DNA of 64,000 bases, from positions 19,968,938 through 20,032,937 of the forward strand of contig CM069598.1 of assembly GCA_035771175.1 (NCBI GenBank), given 5' to 3'. Positions 34,139 to 44,131 of this stretch are shown one piece after another. The first letter of the stretch is position 1. Each line of letters starts with the position of its first letter. The DNA comes from Paratinospora sagittata. Lineage: Eukaryota > Streptophyta > Magnoliopsida > Ranunculales > Menispermaceae. A program made the position numbers and the translations under genes. The notes beneath the pieces are model-generated. The model ran no database searches and was not told where the DNA came from. It saw nothing but the letters and a program-made list of their open reading frames with translations.

Positions 34139-34711
34139 CTCTTTCTATTCTACATTTTCATCTTGTTTAGAACCATATTAACCATTATAATTCAAGTTTG
34201 GTGTGTTTCAAGATTGAAACAACCAAGTCAAGTGAGTTTGACTCACTTAATGATTCCTAGGTTGGAATCATGGCTAGTTTCATCTTTTATCTTGAAAAGG
34301 GTCAAGTGGTTCTTCCTTAACCCGCGAAAAGGATCCTGACTTTTCATTTGCCCTGGAAAAGGAACATGGATTCTTCCTTAGCCCAAAAAAAGGATATGTG
34401 GTTCATCCTTAGCCCGCAAAAGGATAGGTTTGCCTTGAACCTATAAAAGGGCATTTGTAACGGTTTGGTCCTCACTCGTAAGAGGATTCATTAGTGAAGT
34501 TTGGAAATCCTAATTGGGAGATTAGGTAGTCGACGTAGGCGTTGCCGAACCACTATAAATGCTAGTGTGCTTTACTTTATGCAGTTTATTTTATGGTCAT
34601 TAGATTTATTTATGCATTGAACTCAACCTAGTCAAAGAATATCATTAAGGAATTATAAAAGTTTTAAAATGACCATTACATCCAATTCACCCCCTCTTGG
34701 GTGTACCAATG

Positions 34712-34995
34712 ATGACACCTCCACGGGATGAAGATGATGTATTTGAGATTCCTAGACCTACATCTGTGGTAAGGCCACAATTTGAAGGATTCAAGCTTTC
34801 TCCAACCTTTAATACTGGTCTTGCTAAAGATATAGTCGATCTTTTCAGAGTCCTGATCCCAATAATCCCTTTGACTCAGATTCTTTTGACTCCGAGACTT
34901 CCTTTGCTAATTTTGTAAAAAATTATAGAACATCTAAGAAAGGCAAGGACAAAGGAGAATCCAGCCAACCCAAAGGGAAGGGGAGGAATAAATGA
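34712..34995 (+). pseudogene. B1 env-like ORF, C-terminal part
   Basis: The frame open at 29426 (PAAQISKCMT) continues here with PPRDEDDVFEIPRP, then after a frameshift near 34858 ends in an acidic and Lys/Ser-rich tail (SDSFDSETSFANFVKN, KGKGRNK) at the stop 34993. The target duplication of E0 overlaps the junction. No domain is recognised in this tail. Confidence 0.7.
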
Positions 34996-35408
34996 TTTGT
35001 TCTCCCACCACCTTTTTGATGTTTTCAAAAGGAAGAGAAGTGATAAATTCAGGGGGAGAAAAAGTACATTAAAAGGGAGAAGAAGTGAATTAAGGGTGAG
35101 AAGAAAAGATCAATCTATGTATGATGTTTGTTGTCTTGAATAAATATGTACTATGTTTTTTTTGAAAGTTTAATGATATGTCTAGATGATATGTTTCGAC
35201 TGAAATACTATGATGTGTTCTATTTTGTAAAGTGTTATGTTTTGTAAACTTTGAAAATACAAATCATGAATCATAGCATTTTGATCAAACAATGAATATG
35301 TTTCTTGACAAAAATTATGACTGTGTGCATGAGCTTATTTATATGACTTCTTCTGATCTATTTATTGAAAGGTTTAATAAGTATTTGAAATCATAAAAAA
35401 GGGCAAGA
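34996..35408 (+). mobile_element. B1 3' untranslated region and polypurine tract
   Basis: Purine-rich repeats (agggggagaaaaag, aaagggagaagaag, 35050-35105) follow the env stop. The polypurine tract aaaaaagggcaaga at 35395-35408 lies one base before the 3' LTR. No gene is seen. Confidence 0.7.
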
Positions 35409-35409
35409 T

Positions 35410-37184
35410 TGTTATCTCAGAAGGAACCCCATGAAAGAATGTTTTGATGATTCCAAATCACTCAATCTTACGATCTAATGATGTTGTTGAAGTGTTTCAT
35501 CAATTAGTTGGAAGAAAGTCAAGTTTCAATCAATCAAGTTCATACCAGTTATCAAGATCAAGGTTAAAAAGAGTTAAATATAAGATTGTAGAACCATTAC
35601 TCGAAATCTCTTTTCAACAAAACAATACTTATTCTCAAAGACTTTGAAATTCAAAGAAAAATGATTTCTATCGATTTTGTTCGAAGGTTTTTCAATTGTT
35701 TTTCTGAACCATTTGAACAATTCTCTGAACTTTTGATTTGATCCAAAAACCTTAAGCATTGATTTGATTAATCCTATTTTTGGAAATTCAAATTTCAAAG
35801 AAAATTTATTTTCAGTGTCTTTCAGGACGTTGATGGTCAATTAGGACGCTAATGCAGTAGCTAGTCACTTAATCAAGCCAACACTGCAAAAAACTAATAG
35901 ACCATTAGCGCACTGATGGTTTCTGAGTTCAAATGTTTATCATTCACTTTAGGACGCTGATCGAGTGTGAGAGCCCTCATTGAATGAACCTGAAAACTAG
36001 CAATTGCATGTCAGGATGCTAATAGTGCATTAGCGCCCTTGTCTGAAAATTCAAAGTTTCTGGTATTAAGCTCGTCAGAACACTAACGAAGTATTAGCGC
36101 CCTCCCAGAACAAGTCAATGAAAATTGGATTTTTAGAACAATTTATTTCATGACTCTGATACTGTCATAAAAACTAAAAAAAGAATTGTCATCTATCCAC
36201 TGACATTTCAGTCGCATGATTAGAGGACCTTTGACTATTTATATTCTCATGCAAACTGAATTCAACTAGAATAATTTCACAAAAACTAAACTTACCATTT
36301 TTATGAAAGATTAAGACCGTTTTGACTCAACGTTTTGAATTCAATTTTGAATTTGAACACAACAGTCTTGGCGCACAATTTGTTCTATAAAGAGGAGAAT
36401 TCCAAATTCAACAAAAATAACTTTTGATTTGAGCTAAAACATTTTGAATGTTAGTCGATGTTTTTAACTTGAAAAGAAAATAAGAAAATTATTTCAATTG
36501 CAAGTTTTCTTTCAAGGAATGGTTTTTCATCTTGAGCATATTCTATATCTTATTTGTTTGAAAAACCTATGAAAGAAAAGCATATTACTTTACTCGATTT
36601 TTCAGTTAATTTAATCTTACATTTTTCATTGTTGAAAGAAGTTTCTTCGAGTGAAAGGTTCATAGGGTTCAGTGTACTTAATTGTATATTTTTCATCTGA
36701 ATCAAGTTGTAACTGAAAAATTGCAGAAATTTATCCTTATAAGTTAGGGAAGTTAGTGGTTGTCTCACACCCGTTAAGTTGAGAGTGTAGGTTGTCTTGC
36801 ACCTGTCAAGCCAAAAGTGTAGGTTGTCTTGCACCTGTCAAGCCAAGAGCGTAAGTAGTCTTGCACCTGTAAGTCAAGAGTGTAGGTAGATCTCAAGCCT
36901 GTAAGTTGAGAGTGAAACGGTTGTTCTCAAGCCCATGAAATTGAAAAAGTGTTATGGTTTGGTCTTCACCCGTAAGAAGATCTGTTAGAGAGTTTTGAAA
37001 TTCTGATTGAGGAGGTTAGGTAGTGTATGTAGGCATATCGTTGAACCACTATAAATTATCTGTATAGTTTGTTTATTTTTCGTACTATCTATTTTCCATT
37101 TCACTGCAAGTTGATTTAGAGTTTTAACTAACTATTGTGTCCAATTCACCCCCCCCCCCCCTCTTGGACATTCGTAAGCCAACA
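35410..37184 (+). mobile_element. B1 3' LTR
   Basis: 1.78 kb, from TGTTATCTCAGAAGG to TTCGTAAGCCAACA. The U3 motif array AGGACGCTAATG / ATTAGCGCCC spans 35820-36110; a TATA-like tctataaagaggag lies at about 36384; hairpin units lie at 36762-36985. The terminal hairpin has an expanded C-run (37149-37160). It is the only full-length B LTR in the window. Confidence 0.88.
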
Positions 37185-37694
37185 TTTGTACTTTGGAAAT
37201 AATTCTTTTTATTTTACCCACGCCCTAATTCTAACTTTGAAACAATATTATTGAGGATACTAAGATAATCAACTATTGTTGTACCTTCTTCCATATATAA
37301 TGTGTGGAAATTTTCTTTAAGCTACGACCTGTTTGAGAGACTCTTTATCATATACAAGCTTTCTAACTTCTTCCAAAGATCTTTTGTTATAAAATCACCC
37401 TTTATATGCCCAAGGTCATTCTTTGTAAGCCAAAGTCGTATCATACTAGTAGCTCTGATCATATCGAGCTCTTGCCAATCCTCATCACTTTTTTTACATG
37501 TACCTATCAATGCCTTGTATAGCCTAGACTGAATTAATAAGTCTTTGACTTGTATTTGTCACAAGTCAAAATTAATTTTTCCATCAAACTTTTCTACATC
37601 AAACTTCAAATTGGATGAATAGTTCGTCAAATCTAAATTTCTTCAAACCTTAATGAATCAACAAACGTAGATTGATGTGCAACTCGAACAGTAA
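37185..37694 (-). pseudogene. Copia-like gag fragment (element F)
   Basis: Read from 37694 downward, KFDVEKFDGKINFDL, ALIGTCKKSDEDWQELD, IRLWLTKNDLGHIKGDF and LWKKLESLYMIKSLSNR are the N-terminal half of UBN2-type Ty1/copia gag, followed by NFHTLYMEEGTTIVDYLS. A few stops are present. It is cut at 37185 by the end of the B1 3' LTR, so B1 probably inserted into F; the other side is not in the window. Confidence 0.8.
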
Positions 37695-37705
37695 CTCTAA
37701 TACCA
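37695..37705 (-). other. Element F primer-binding site
   Basis: On the minus strand it reads TGGTATTAGAG, a near match to the initiator-Met primer site, located between the F LTR and gag. Confidence 0.75.
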
Positions 37706-37711
37706 ATTTGA

Positions 37712-38179
37712 TGCAAAAAAAAAATACCCAAAACTTTCCAATCTCACAGATTCAATAAGGGGGAAAAACAATAGAAATTAACACCTACAACTCGAAGATA
37801 TACATGGAAAAACCTCAAAACCAAAGAAAAACCATGGTAAAAAATAATCCACTATCAATTAATAAGTACTTCAAAGAAATTAAACACCTCAAGTACTTCT
37901 ACACGAGATAGTACATAGATCTAAAACTTCGATATAGAAGAAGAACAAAATCAAAATACTCTAAATAAAACTAAAACTCCAACCACGTCGTTCATACAAG
38001 CTCTAAAATCTTCTCTTTCACAAAGCTTCCAAGGACTAAGCTTCACAATCTTCTAAATCTCACTAACCAGCTCGAATTAATTTTATAAACAATGAGGGGC
38101 CTCCTTTATATAGACTCTTTAGCCACAATATAAGAAACTGTGACCAACAAAGAATCATCATTCTAACATAACTTCATCA
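37712..38179 (-). mobile_element. Element F 5' LTR
   Basis: About 470 bases between the F primer site and acttcatca. On the minus strand it starts TGATGAAGTTATG and ends TTTTTTTGCA, with a TATA box (gtctatataaaggagg) near 38110. The left edge is firm because of the primer site; the right edge is provisional. Confidence 0.6.
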
Positions 38180-38185
38180 GCATGG

Positions 38186-39594
38186 TGATGCAAGATATAT
38201 TTGAGTCGTGTCAGAATTTAATTTGGACTTTATTATTTTATTATTTATTTTTATTTGGGTTGTTATTTACTTTGGAATTATATTTTGATAGGGTTTTAGT
38301 TGGAATTTGAGTATGTTCATGAGTCTTGATTAGTGTCAGTTTAATTAGAAGTTATATTTGTCTATAAATATTTGATGTAACCTTTTGAATAGATCAATAA
38401 AAAAAAATACTTGCAAGGGTGAATTGTAGCACTTAACAAGGTCGACCTACAAAGATTGGGCTGGTCATTTTAAAATTTTTAGAAAATAAATTAAAAATAT
38501 TATATACTAAATAAGTCAGAGGAAAAACATGATGGTTTCTTACACCCTATGTCTTCGTATGCAATAAATTAAAAAAATCTAAAACATAATTTAAATAAAC
38601 ATCAAATAATGGAATTAAATTAACAAAAAAAAAACAATATTAAATGAAAAGAAATGAAGAAAAGCAAGAGACAAAGAAAGAAAAATTGTTGGAAAAGAAC
38701 TTTATTGATATAAAGAAAAAAAAACTCTAAATCCTTTGGCATTGTCACCTTATCCAAGACTTGAATTAGCAACTAAAAATAAATCTAACCTAAAAATAAA
38801 AATGAGAGTAAAGATAAGATGAGATGCCCTGGTCCCCTGGGTACCCCCTTTATATAGTTGATTTGTTTCTAAAACAATTATATTTTACATATAATTCAAG
38901 ATTTCATTCTCCCTAAATATTCTATAAAATCAACTTCAATCAAGCACCTTCTTAATACATACGATTTTTAAAATAAAAATATTTAATCAATCAAATAATC
39001 CTGGCACCATCTTGGGAGAAAATCATTTCATTTCTTCCAACTTCGATTTCTTGACTTTTTTGTCAATTGACATGTGGAACATTCTTCTTAGTTGCAATTA
39101 ACATATAACTTCATAATTATGTTTGATATTTGAAAATTAATATTGAACCTGAAAAATACCTTTAGATAAAAATCAAGTGAAGCATCAAAATAAATCACTT
39201 TAAATAATTGTCCAATGATATTCAAGACCTTTAAGATTACTTTCAACTCTCGAAAAAAAATACAAAAATAAAAATTAACAAACTAATTCCTAACAAATCC
39301 TAAAAAAAAAATGTTTTTCTAAAAGTGTATTTTTAAAATGGCCTAAAATGCCTAAAAATGACCTAAAAACTCAAAAATGTGATCTAAAGAGATTTTTATT
39401 ATTTTTTCTATTTTTTATTCTTGTCTTTTATTTCCTAGCCTAAAATTACTAAAAGTAAGGGTAAAAATAAGCAAAATTATGACTTCATCAATACTTTAAG
39501 ATGTAATTGGAAAAAACCATCATTATTGATTATTGATTATAGAATATTGCTTCCTCCTCTTGATTTCTTTCTCATCTCTCAAGATATTATGCCA
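38186..39594 (+). mobile_element. Element G LTR, split by N
   Basis: About 325 bases once the N insertion is removed. TGATGCAAGATATATTT ... gtctataaatatttgatg ... AAGATATTATGCCA, followed by a primer site. The small size suggests a short-LTR copia-like or TRIM element. The start coordinate is uncertain by a few bases. Confidence 0.55.
38412..39490 (-). mobile_element. N solo LTR, duplication atact
   Basis: 1.08 kb, flanked by atact (38407-38411 and 39491-39495). The minus strand starts TGATGAAGTCATAATTTTGC and ends CACCCTTGCA; a TATA box (actatataaaggggg) lies on the same strand near 38872. No coding sequence. The family is not assigned. Confidence 0.8.
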
Positions 39595-39599
39595 TCAAT

Positions 39600-39611
39600 T
39601 GGTATTAGAGC
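39600..39611 (+). other. Element G primer-binding site
   Basis: TGGTATTAGAGC five bases after the G LTR end; one mismatch to the initiator-Met primer site. Confidence 0.75.
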
Positions 39612-39618
39612 TTTTTTG

Positions 39619-39658
39619 ATCTTCTTCTTCGTCTTCTTCTTCTTCTTCTTCTTCTTCT
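39619..39658 (+). repeat. (TTC)n microsatellite
   Basis: About 13 TTC units with one GTC interruption, in the interior of element G. It creates a chance poly-Phe frame (39526-39855). Confidence 0.9.
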
Positions 39659-40719
39659 GCCCCCTCTTTTCTTTTTCATCTCATCTTCACTTCGTCTCTC
39701 TTTGCCTCTCCTCTTCCTCTTCTATTCCCTTCTTTTTCTCAAGTTCTGTTTTTAAAATTTGTTGCTATAAAGTTGGTTCCACACCGCAATACGAGCATTT
39801 GGTGTGTTTGATCCAAACAAAAGGAGACAACATAACGACCATCGCTAGGCTATAAAGTTGGTAACTGACCGATCAATCAATTATCTAGTTGAATATATGA
39901 CCTGTAACTTAAAATTGTAATATTATTTTTTCATCTTAACTCTTATTTGAGTGATTCAAAAGGGGTTGGAAAGAGGATAAAAAAATCTATAAAACCATGT
40001 GTATTTGACCAGTTTTTTATCATAGATTTTTGGTCTGGTGGTTGTTTAAATGTTAAATGTGTATAAAAAGGTAAACTTGTCATTTTTGTGTAAAATTTTG
40101 AATCTAGGACCTGTTCTCTAATTTTGAAAAGTGTAGGACCTTTCATCAATTTGCAGATAGGTAGATGACCTAAACTCTAAAAATCCCTAAATTCATTAGG
40201 TTCATTACTCATTTGTTTTTCTTATTTGACTCCAATACCAACCGTCATAGCCCACTGATTTAACATTATTTTATTACCCATTCAAAGCCCACCACTCTCT
40301 TTACCCATATATTTCAATTCAAACAATCTTAAACACGGTTCTTTCGTTTACCTCATTAGTCAAACACCCATATATATTACACACCCTACCCATTTGTTAC
40401 CAAACTTTATTAAGGCCTTTTCTTTAGCCTATTGACTCTTTTTATTTTATTTGCATTAGTTGCCCATTACTAAATTGTTGGCTAACCCAATTTCTTACCA
40501 AATTTTCCTTACCCAATTTTATTTGCCTCTTTAACTTGCATATTCCCTACACAAAAAAAAAAAAAAAAAATAGGACCTTGCATAGTACTATTTTTGCATA
40601 TTTCTTGCACACACGTGCACATTAACATTAGATTTAAACTACACTATTAATTTTCTTTCTTGTGGTCACATCAGTATTATACTTGTGAATACCTACATTT
40701 TTTTTTCCTTCTAAGTTAC
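39659..40719. other. AT-rich stretch, nothing recognised
   Basis: Pyrimidine-rich to about 39760, then AT-rich. An A-run lies at 40553-40570. No coding sequence, LTR ends or RNA gene could be supported. It probably contains the interior of G and the leader of the gypsy-like gag that follows. Confidence 0.4.
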
Positions 40720-41619
40720 ATGTCAGAAGCCCAAAAATCCTTCTAAGTTGAACTTAATGACCTAAAATACCAACTTTTAGCACATAAGACATCCATGAAA
40801 CAATTTCAGAATGAATTTCATGCAGAACTTACTGAATTATAAAACGACAATGTCTCAGTTGGAAACAATTTTAGGGAAACAACAACCGATGAAATTAGTA
40901 CCAACCCTGCCCCACCTTCTAGGGTTAATCAGTGTCCCACCACTAGTCAGTTACATGTCCTTGTTAGTCATGCCCCATCAAGATCATCATATCTTTCCAC
41001 TAGTCTATTACCCCTTCCTTTAGAGTCTTATATCTCGTTTAGGTCTACTTTTTCTAGAGGACCATGACTTACTAGTAAGAGGATAGCCCCTAAACTAGGT
41101 CCCTCTCAAGTCTTGTTTAGGAGGGAATTTAAGTTTCCAGATGATGTCCAACCGCTGCTTGATGGTGATTTAGAGGGTGACCCTCACTATGATAGGTCTG
41201 AGATCAAACGTCATGATAGGCCGCCCCATAATTATAATAATCCTTTGTATAGGCCTCATCATAACGACCCATATGATATTACTAAGAGAGTTAAGGTTAA
41301 TGCTCCTTCCTTTAATGACAAGCTCAACCCTAATGCTTTTTTAAATTGGCTAGTTGCTTTTAAGGACTACTTTTAGTGGTATGGCATGGCAAAGGGCCAA
41401 CAAGTCCACCTTGCTTAAATGAAACTTTAAGGATCAGCCATGACATATTGGCAAAGTGTCCAAGACAACCTACACCGTATGGGTGAAAAACCTATCACAC
41501 TTTGGGCTCAAATGAAGCATAAGCTAAAGGAAAAATATCTTCCTGTCTATCATAGGAAGCAACTAATGGAACAACGGCTTAACTTCCGCCAGCTGTTAGC
41601 TAGTGTTACTGAGTACCTT
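40720..41619 (+). pseudogene. Ty3/gypsy gag fragment
   Basis: VNAPSFNDKLNPNAFLNWLV, FKDYF, YGMAKGQQVHLA, AMTYWQSVQDNL and LKEKYLPVYHRKQLMEQRL form the retrotransposon gag domain of Ty3/gypsy elements, preceded by a variable N-terminal region beginning MSEAQKSF. Stops and frameshifts break it. It is cut at 41619 by the end of the D4 3' LTR, so D4 inserted into this older gag. No zinc knuckle or pol is seen to the right. Confidence 0.82.
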
Positions 41620-44030
41620 TGCCACACCCCGCCACGTGTGGCATTTTTGACAACCGAACCTTGAGGTGTGATAATGAGTAGCATAAATCAAATACACAAC
41701 GGAACCCAAATGTTCATTTCATTAATTAATAACGGTCCATTACAAAAGTGGGTCGTATATGGCCATCAAAAAGAGGGCATGCCCTCCCTAACAAAATATA
41801 TTAAAATAACTGTGCTATCCAGCCTAGCTTGGTATACAAAAAGGTGAAGCTTTACACGGGCCTGGAAGTGCGGTGGCCATCTACCCAACAACACCCGGAT
41901 CCATCTCATTCTCCTGAAAATGTTAATCAACGACGGTGAGCTAATGCTCCGTGGGTCGAGCAAGTTAACGATCACACATATTCAATAATAAGAGCAATAC
42001 AAGTCATCAATCATGGAAATCAACAGAATATGCAATGTAATGCCATATCTCATCATAATTCAATATCAACCGGTACAACATCATCTGACCGCTACCACGC
42101 CCCTCGGGCGGAGCGCCTCACAATATATATGTATATAAAAATTCCATATGTCAACATGATCATGATATCATATAAATTCTGGGAACAATAAGCATGATAT
42201 GAAATGTAATTCAATTATTAAAGAAGATATGAGATGCCCAAACCTAGGGCCGTCGTCCCCACTTTTGATCTCAAGTTATCACGTCTTTTTCCACAATGGT
42301 ACAATCACGAACCTCCAATTAATCACAAGCTTGGGAATTTGTTGAGTTGAACTGAGGAGGTGGGCCCTTATTTATAGGCGTTGCTAAAAGATGCCAATGG
42401 CAGGTTGGCGTTGTAATACCCCTGGTTTACACACACAAAAAAAGGGCCATTGCTCGAACGTTTGGGACAAAAGTCGGAACGTTCGGGCATGTCATTTTCT
42501 ATAAAAGGGGCACCTCCGCCCCCTCATTTTCACACTAAAACTTCTCATCTCTCCCTCCTTGAGCTCTCTCTCTCTCTCTTCCTTTTGAGACTCTCCTTCT
42601 TAGAGACTCTCTACTTGTACAGCACGAAACTGCTGCCCGACAAAGAACGCAGAGCAACAAGAGTGTCCAACTTGAAGGTGGGAACGAAACATAGGTTTGC
42701 GTGTCTTATGACTTTTCATAAAGTTTTCATTCATTTATCATTATGTCTATTATTCATTTACGTTGCATTATTGCGTATAATGTTCATACATGTCATAGTT
42801 ATGCCTTAATATTTTGGAGTCCAAGTATTACACTGTTACTACGTTGGATTAGTGGTCAATTTGACTCAACTAGACTTAGTCTTGTCCTCAGTAACTTTGA
42901 ATAGTAAACAGGATGTAGCTTGCTGCTCTAGAAGACTTGGTATTTAAGCGGGACCTCGTGTTCCCACCTTTCAACTTGGAGATTGGTATGGTTGGTCCAT
43001 TTGAAAGTTATCTGCTTGTATAAGTGATATTGGACATCCTGACAATGCACGTGGAGATGTTGACCCTGATAAGCATCACCAGACGTTGACAATTTCTGTC
43101 TAATATTAGTAAAGACCGGACCTGCACATGCATAGTCATCATACATGAAATAAAAACCACTTAGGGACGTAAGTGGTATGTGATCTGTGATGTATTTACT
43201 GGTGCAATTGTGTCCATTGTTATTGATATTTACCCTAGAGATAGACATACAATGTGAACCTAGGATTACCCTGAGATGGACATTTGTACGTGAACCTAGG
43301 GTGATGAACAGTCATAGAACCATTACGAGACGGTGTTATGCATACATTCTTGTTAAGCCACGTTGTACTATTTACGATGCTATGTTGTGTATATGTGATG
43401 TTTGATTATGAAGTCTTCTTTATTAATTGTCATATTCACGAACTATTTTACCCACTGGGCAATAGCTCACTCCCGTTGCTAACCATTTTTGGGGAGTCTA
43501 GGGTGGATTGGGTGGAGGTATCCTTATTTTTGTACCCCTTACTTAATTGTTCAATTAATTAAGGAGATTTTTGGAAGGATGCTCCCTCATTATTAGTGGT
43601 TCCAAGACCGCCTACATTCTGTACAAAATATATTATGTATTTAATAAAAATAGACTTGTACTAAAATTGTGTACCTGCGCACTCAGTAATTGTTATAATG
43701 CATTCGCACCTCGCCTGTGAGTGTCCCACCAGTTAAGGCGCGTCTAGGCGGGGTGTGATAGGCGTCTTCTTGGAGACACCAACTCTTGGCTGGCATTTTC
43801 TTAGAGACGCCAACTACATGTTGGTGTCTCCTTAGAGATGCCAACCTCATTATGGCGTCTCTTTGGAGACACCAACTTATGTTGGACTTATCGAAGGTCT
43901 CATTTTGTTCTTCCTTGTTGTTTTTTTGACATATACACATCATGTAAAGTGATATATTCATCATTTCTTTTTAAGTTGTTCAAGTGTTTCATGCATCATT
44001 TCTTGTATTTATTTCCAGGGTATCACATTT
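41620..44030 (-). mobile_element. D4 3' LTR, split by I
   Basis: On the minus strand it starts TGTGATACCCTGG (44030) and ends GGCGGGGTGTGGCA (41620), about 1.06 kb without the inserted LTR I. The U3 repeats gttggcgtctcc and its inverse ggagacgccaac (43766-43880) ahead of a TATA box, cctataaataaggg, at about 42366-42379 on the minus strand. It is colinear with 54928-55893. Confidence 0.8.
42412..43760 (+). mobile_element. I solo LTR, duplication ggcgt
   Basis: 1.35 kb, flanked by ggcgt (42407-42411 and 43761-43765). TGTAATACCCCTGG ... GGCGGGGTGTGATA is a Tekay-like LTR. The U3 has repeated cgaacgtttggg / ggaacgttcggg at about 42456-42487, a TATA box (tctataaaagggg, 42499) and a (CT)n run near 42565-42580. 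No coding sequence. Confidence 0.88.
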
Positions 44031-44066
44031 TACCCCTCTTAAAGGAATTTTGCCCTCAAAATTTGA
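44031..44066 (-). other. D4 polypurine tract region
   Basis: On the minus strand gagggcaaaattcctttaag is followed by aggggtaaaa and the LTR start TGTGATACC. It is the same arrangement as the ggggacgaaattc region of D1 (16099-16128). Confidence 0.8.
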
Positions 44067-44131
44067 TTCAGACCAGGGTTTTTATGTGAGTACCATCATC
44101 ATAATGTATGATAAAAATATCGAAGTATTAT

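Larger units (their letters stand above)
29427..34711 (+). mobile_element. E0 solo LTR with nested insertions, duplication atgac
   Basis: Flanked by atgac at 29422-29426 and 34712-34716. LTR pieces: 29427-30534, 32788-33205 and 34146-34711, about 2.1 kb in total, from TGTTGTCCAAAGTGG to a degenerate end GGGTGTACCAATG. The U3 (29990-30370) is dense in AGGACGCTAATG/GCGCCCTC motifs. The leader hairpins lie at about 34310-34530. It is interrupted by A3 and by a 933-bp insert. Confidence 0.82.
2627..37184 (+). mobile_element. Nested SIRE-like element B1 (gag, no pol, env-like)
   Basis: One host element can be followed through all the insertions: 5' LTR (2627-3130 plus 17322-18437, first ~140 bases missing), PBS at 18440, gag (18493-18701 plus 23698-24668), a short non-coding stretch where pol should be, env-like ORF (26988-29426 plus 34712-34995), polypurine tract at 35395-35408 and 3' LTR 35410-37184. 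Three insertions carry matching 5-bp duplications (cttag, ctcat, atgac). The fourth, the D-type cluster in the 5' LTR, has no clean duplication. With the insertions subtracted the element is about 8.5 kb, too short for a SIRE element with pol. The reading frame of env is kept across the E0 insertion, which supports one original element. Confidence 0.82.

Noticed and set aside
37149..37160. Sequencing artefact in the C-run
   Set aside because: The 5' LTR of the same element has a related C-rich expansion at the same hairpin loop, so it is likely a real length change, although homopolymer length is uncertain.
39526..39855. Membrane protein with poly-Phe segment
   Set aside because: It is the translation of a (TTC)n microsatellite behind a primer-binding site.
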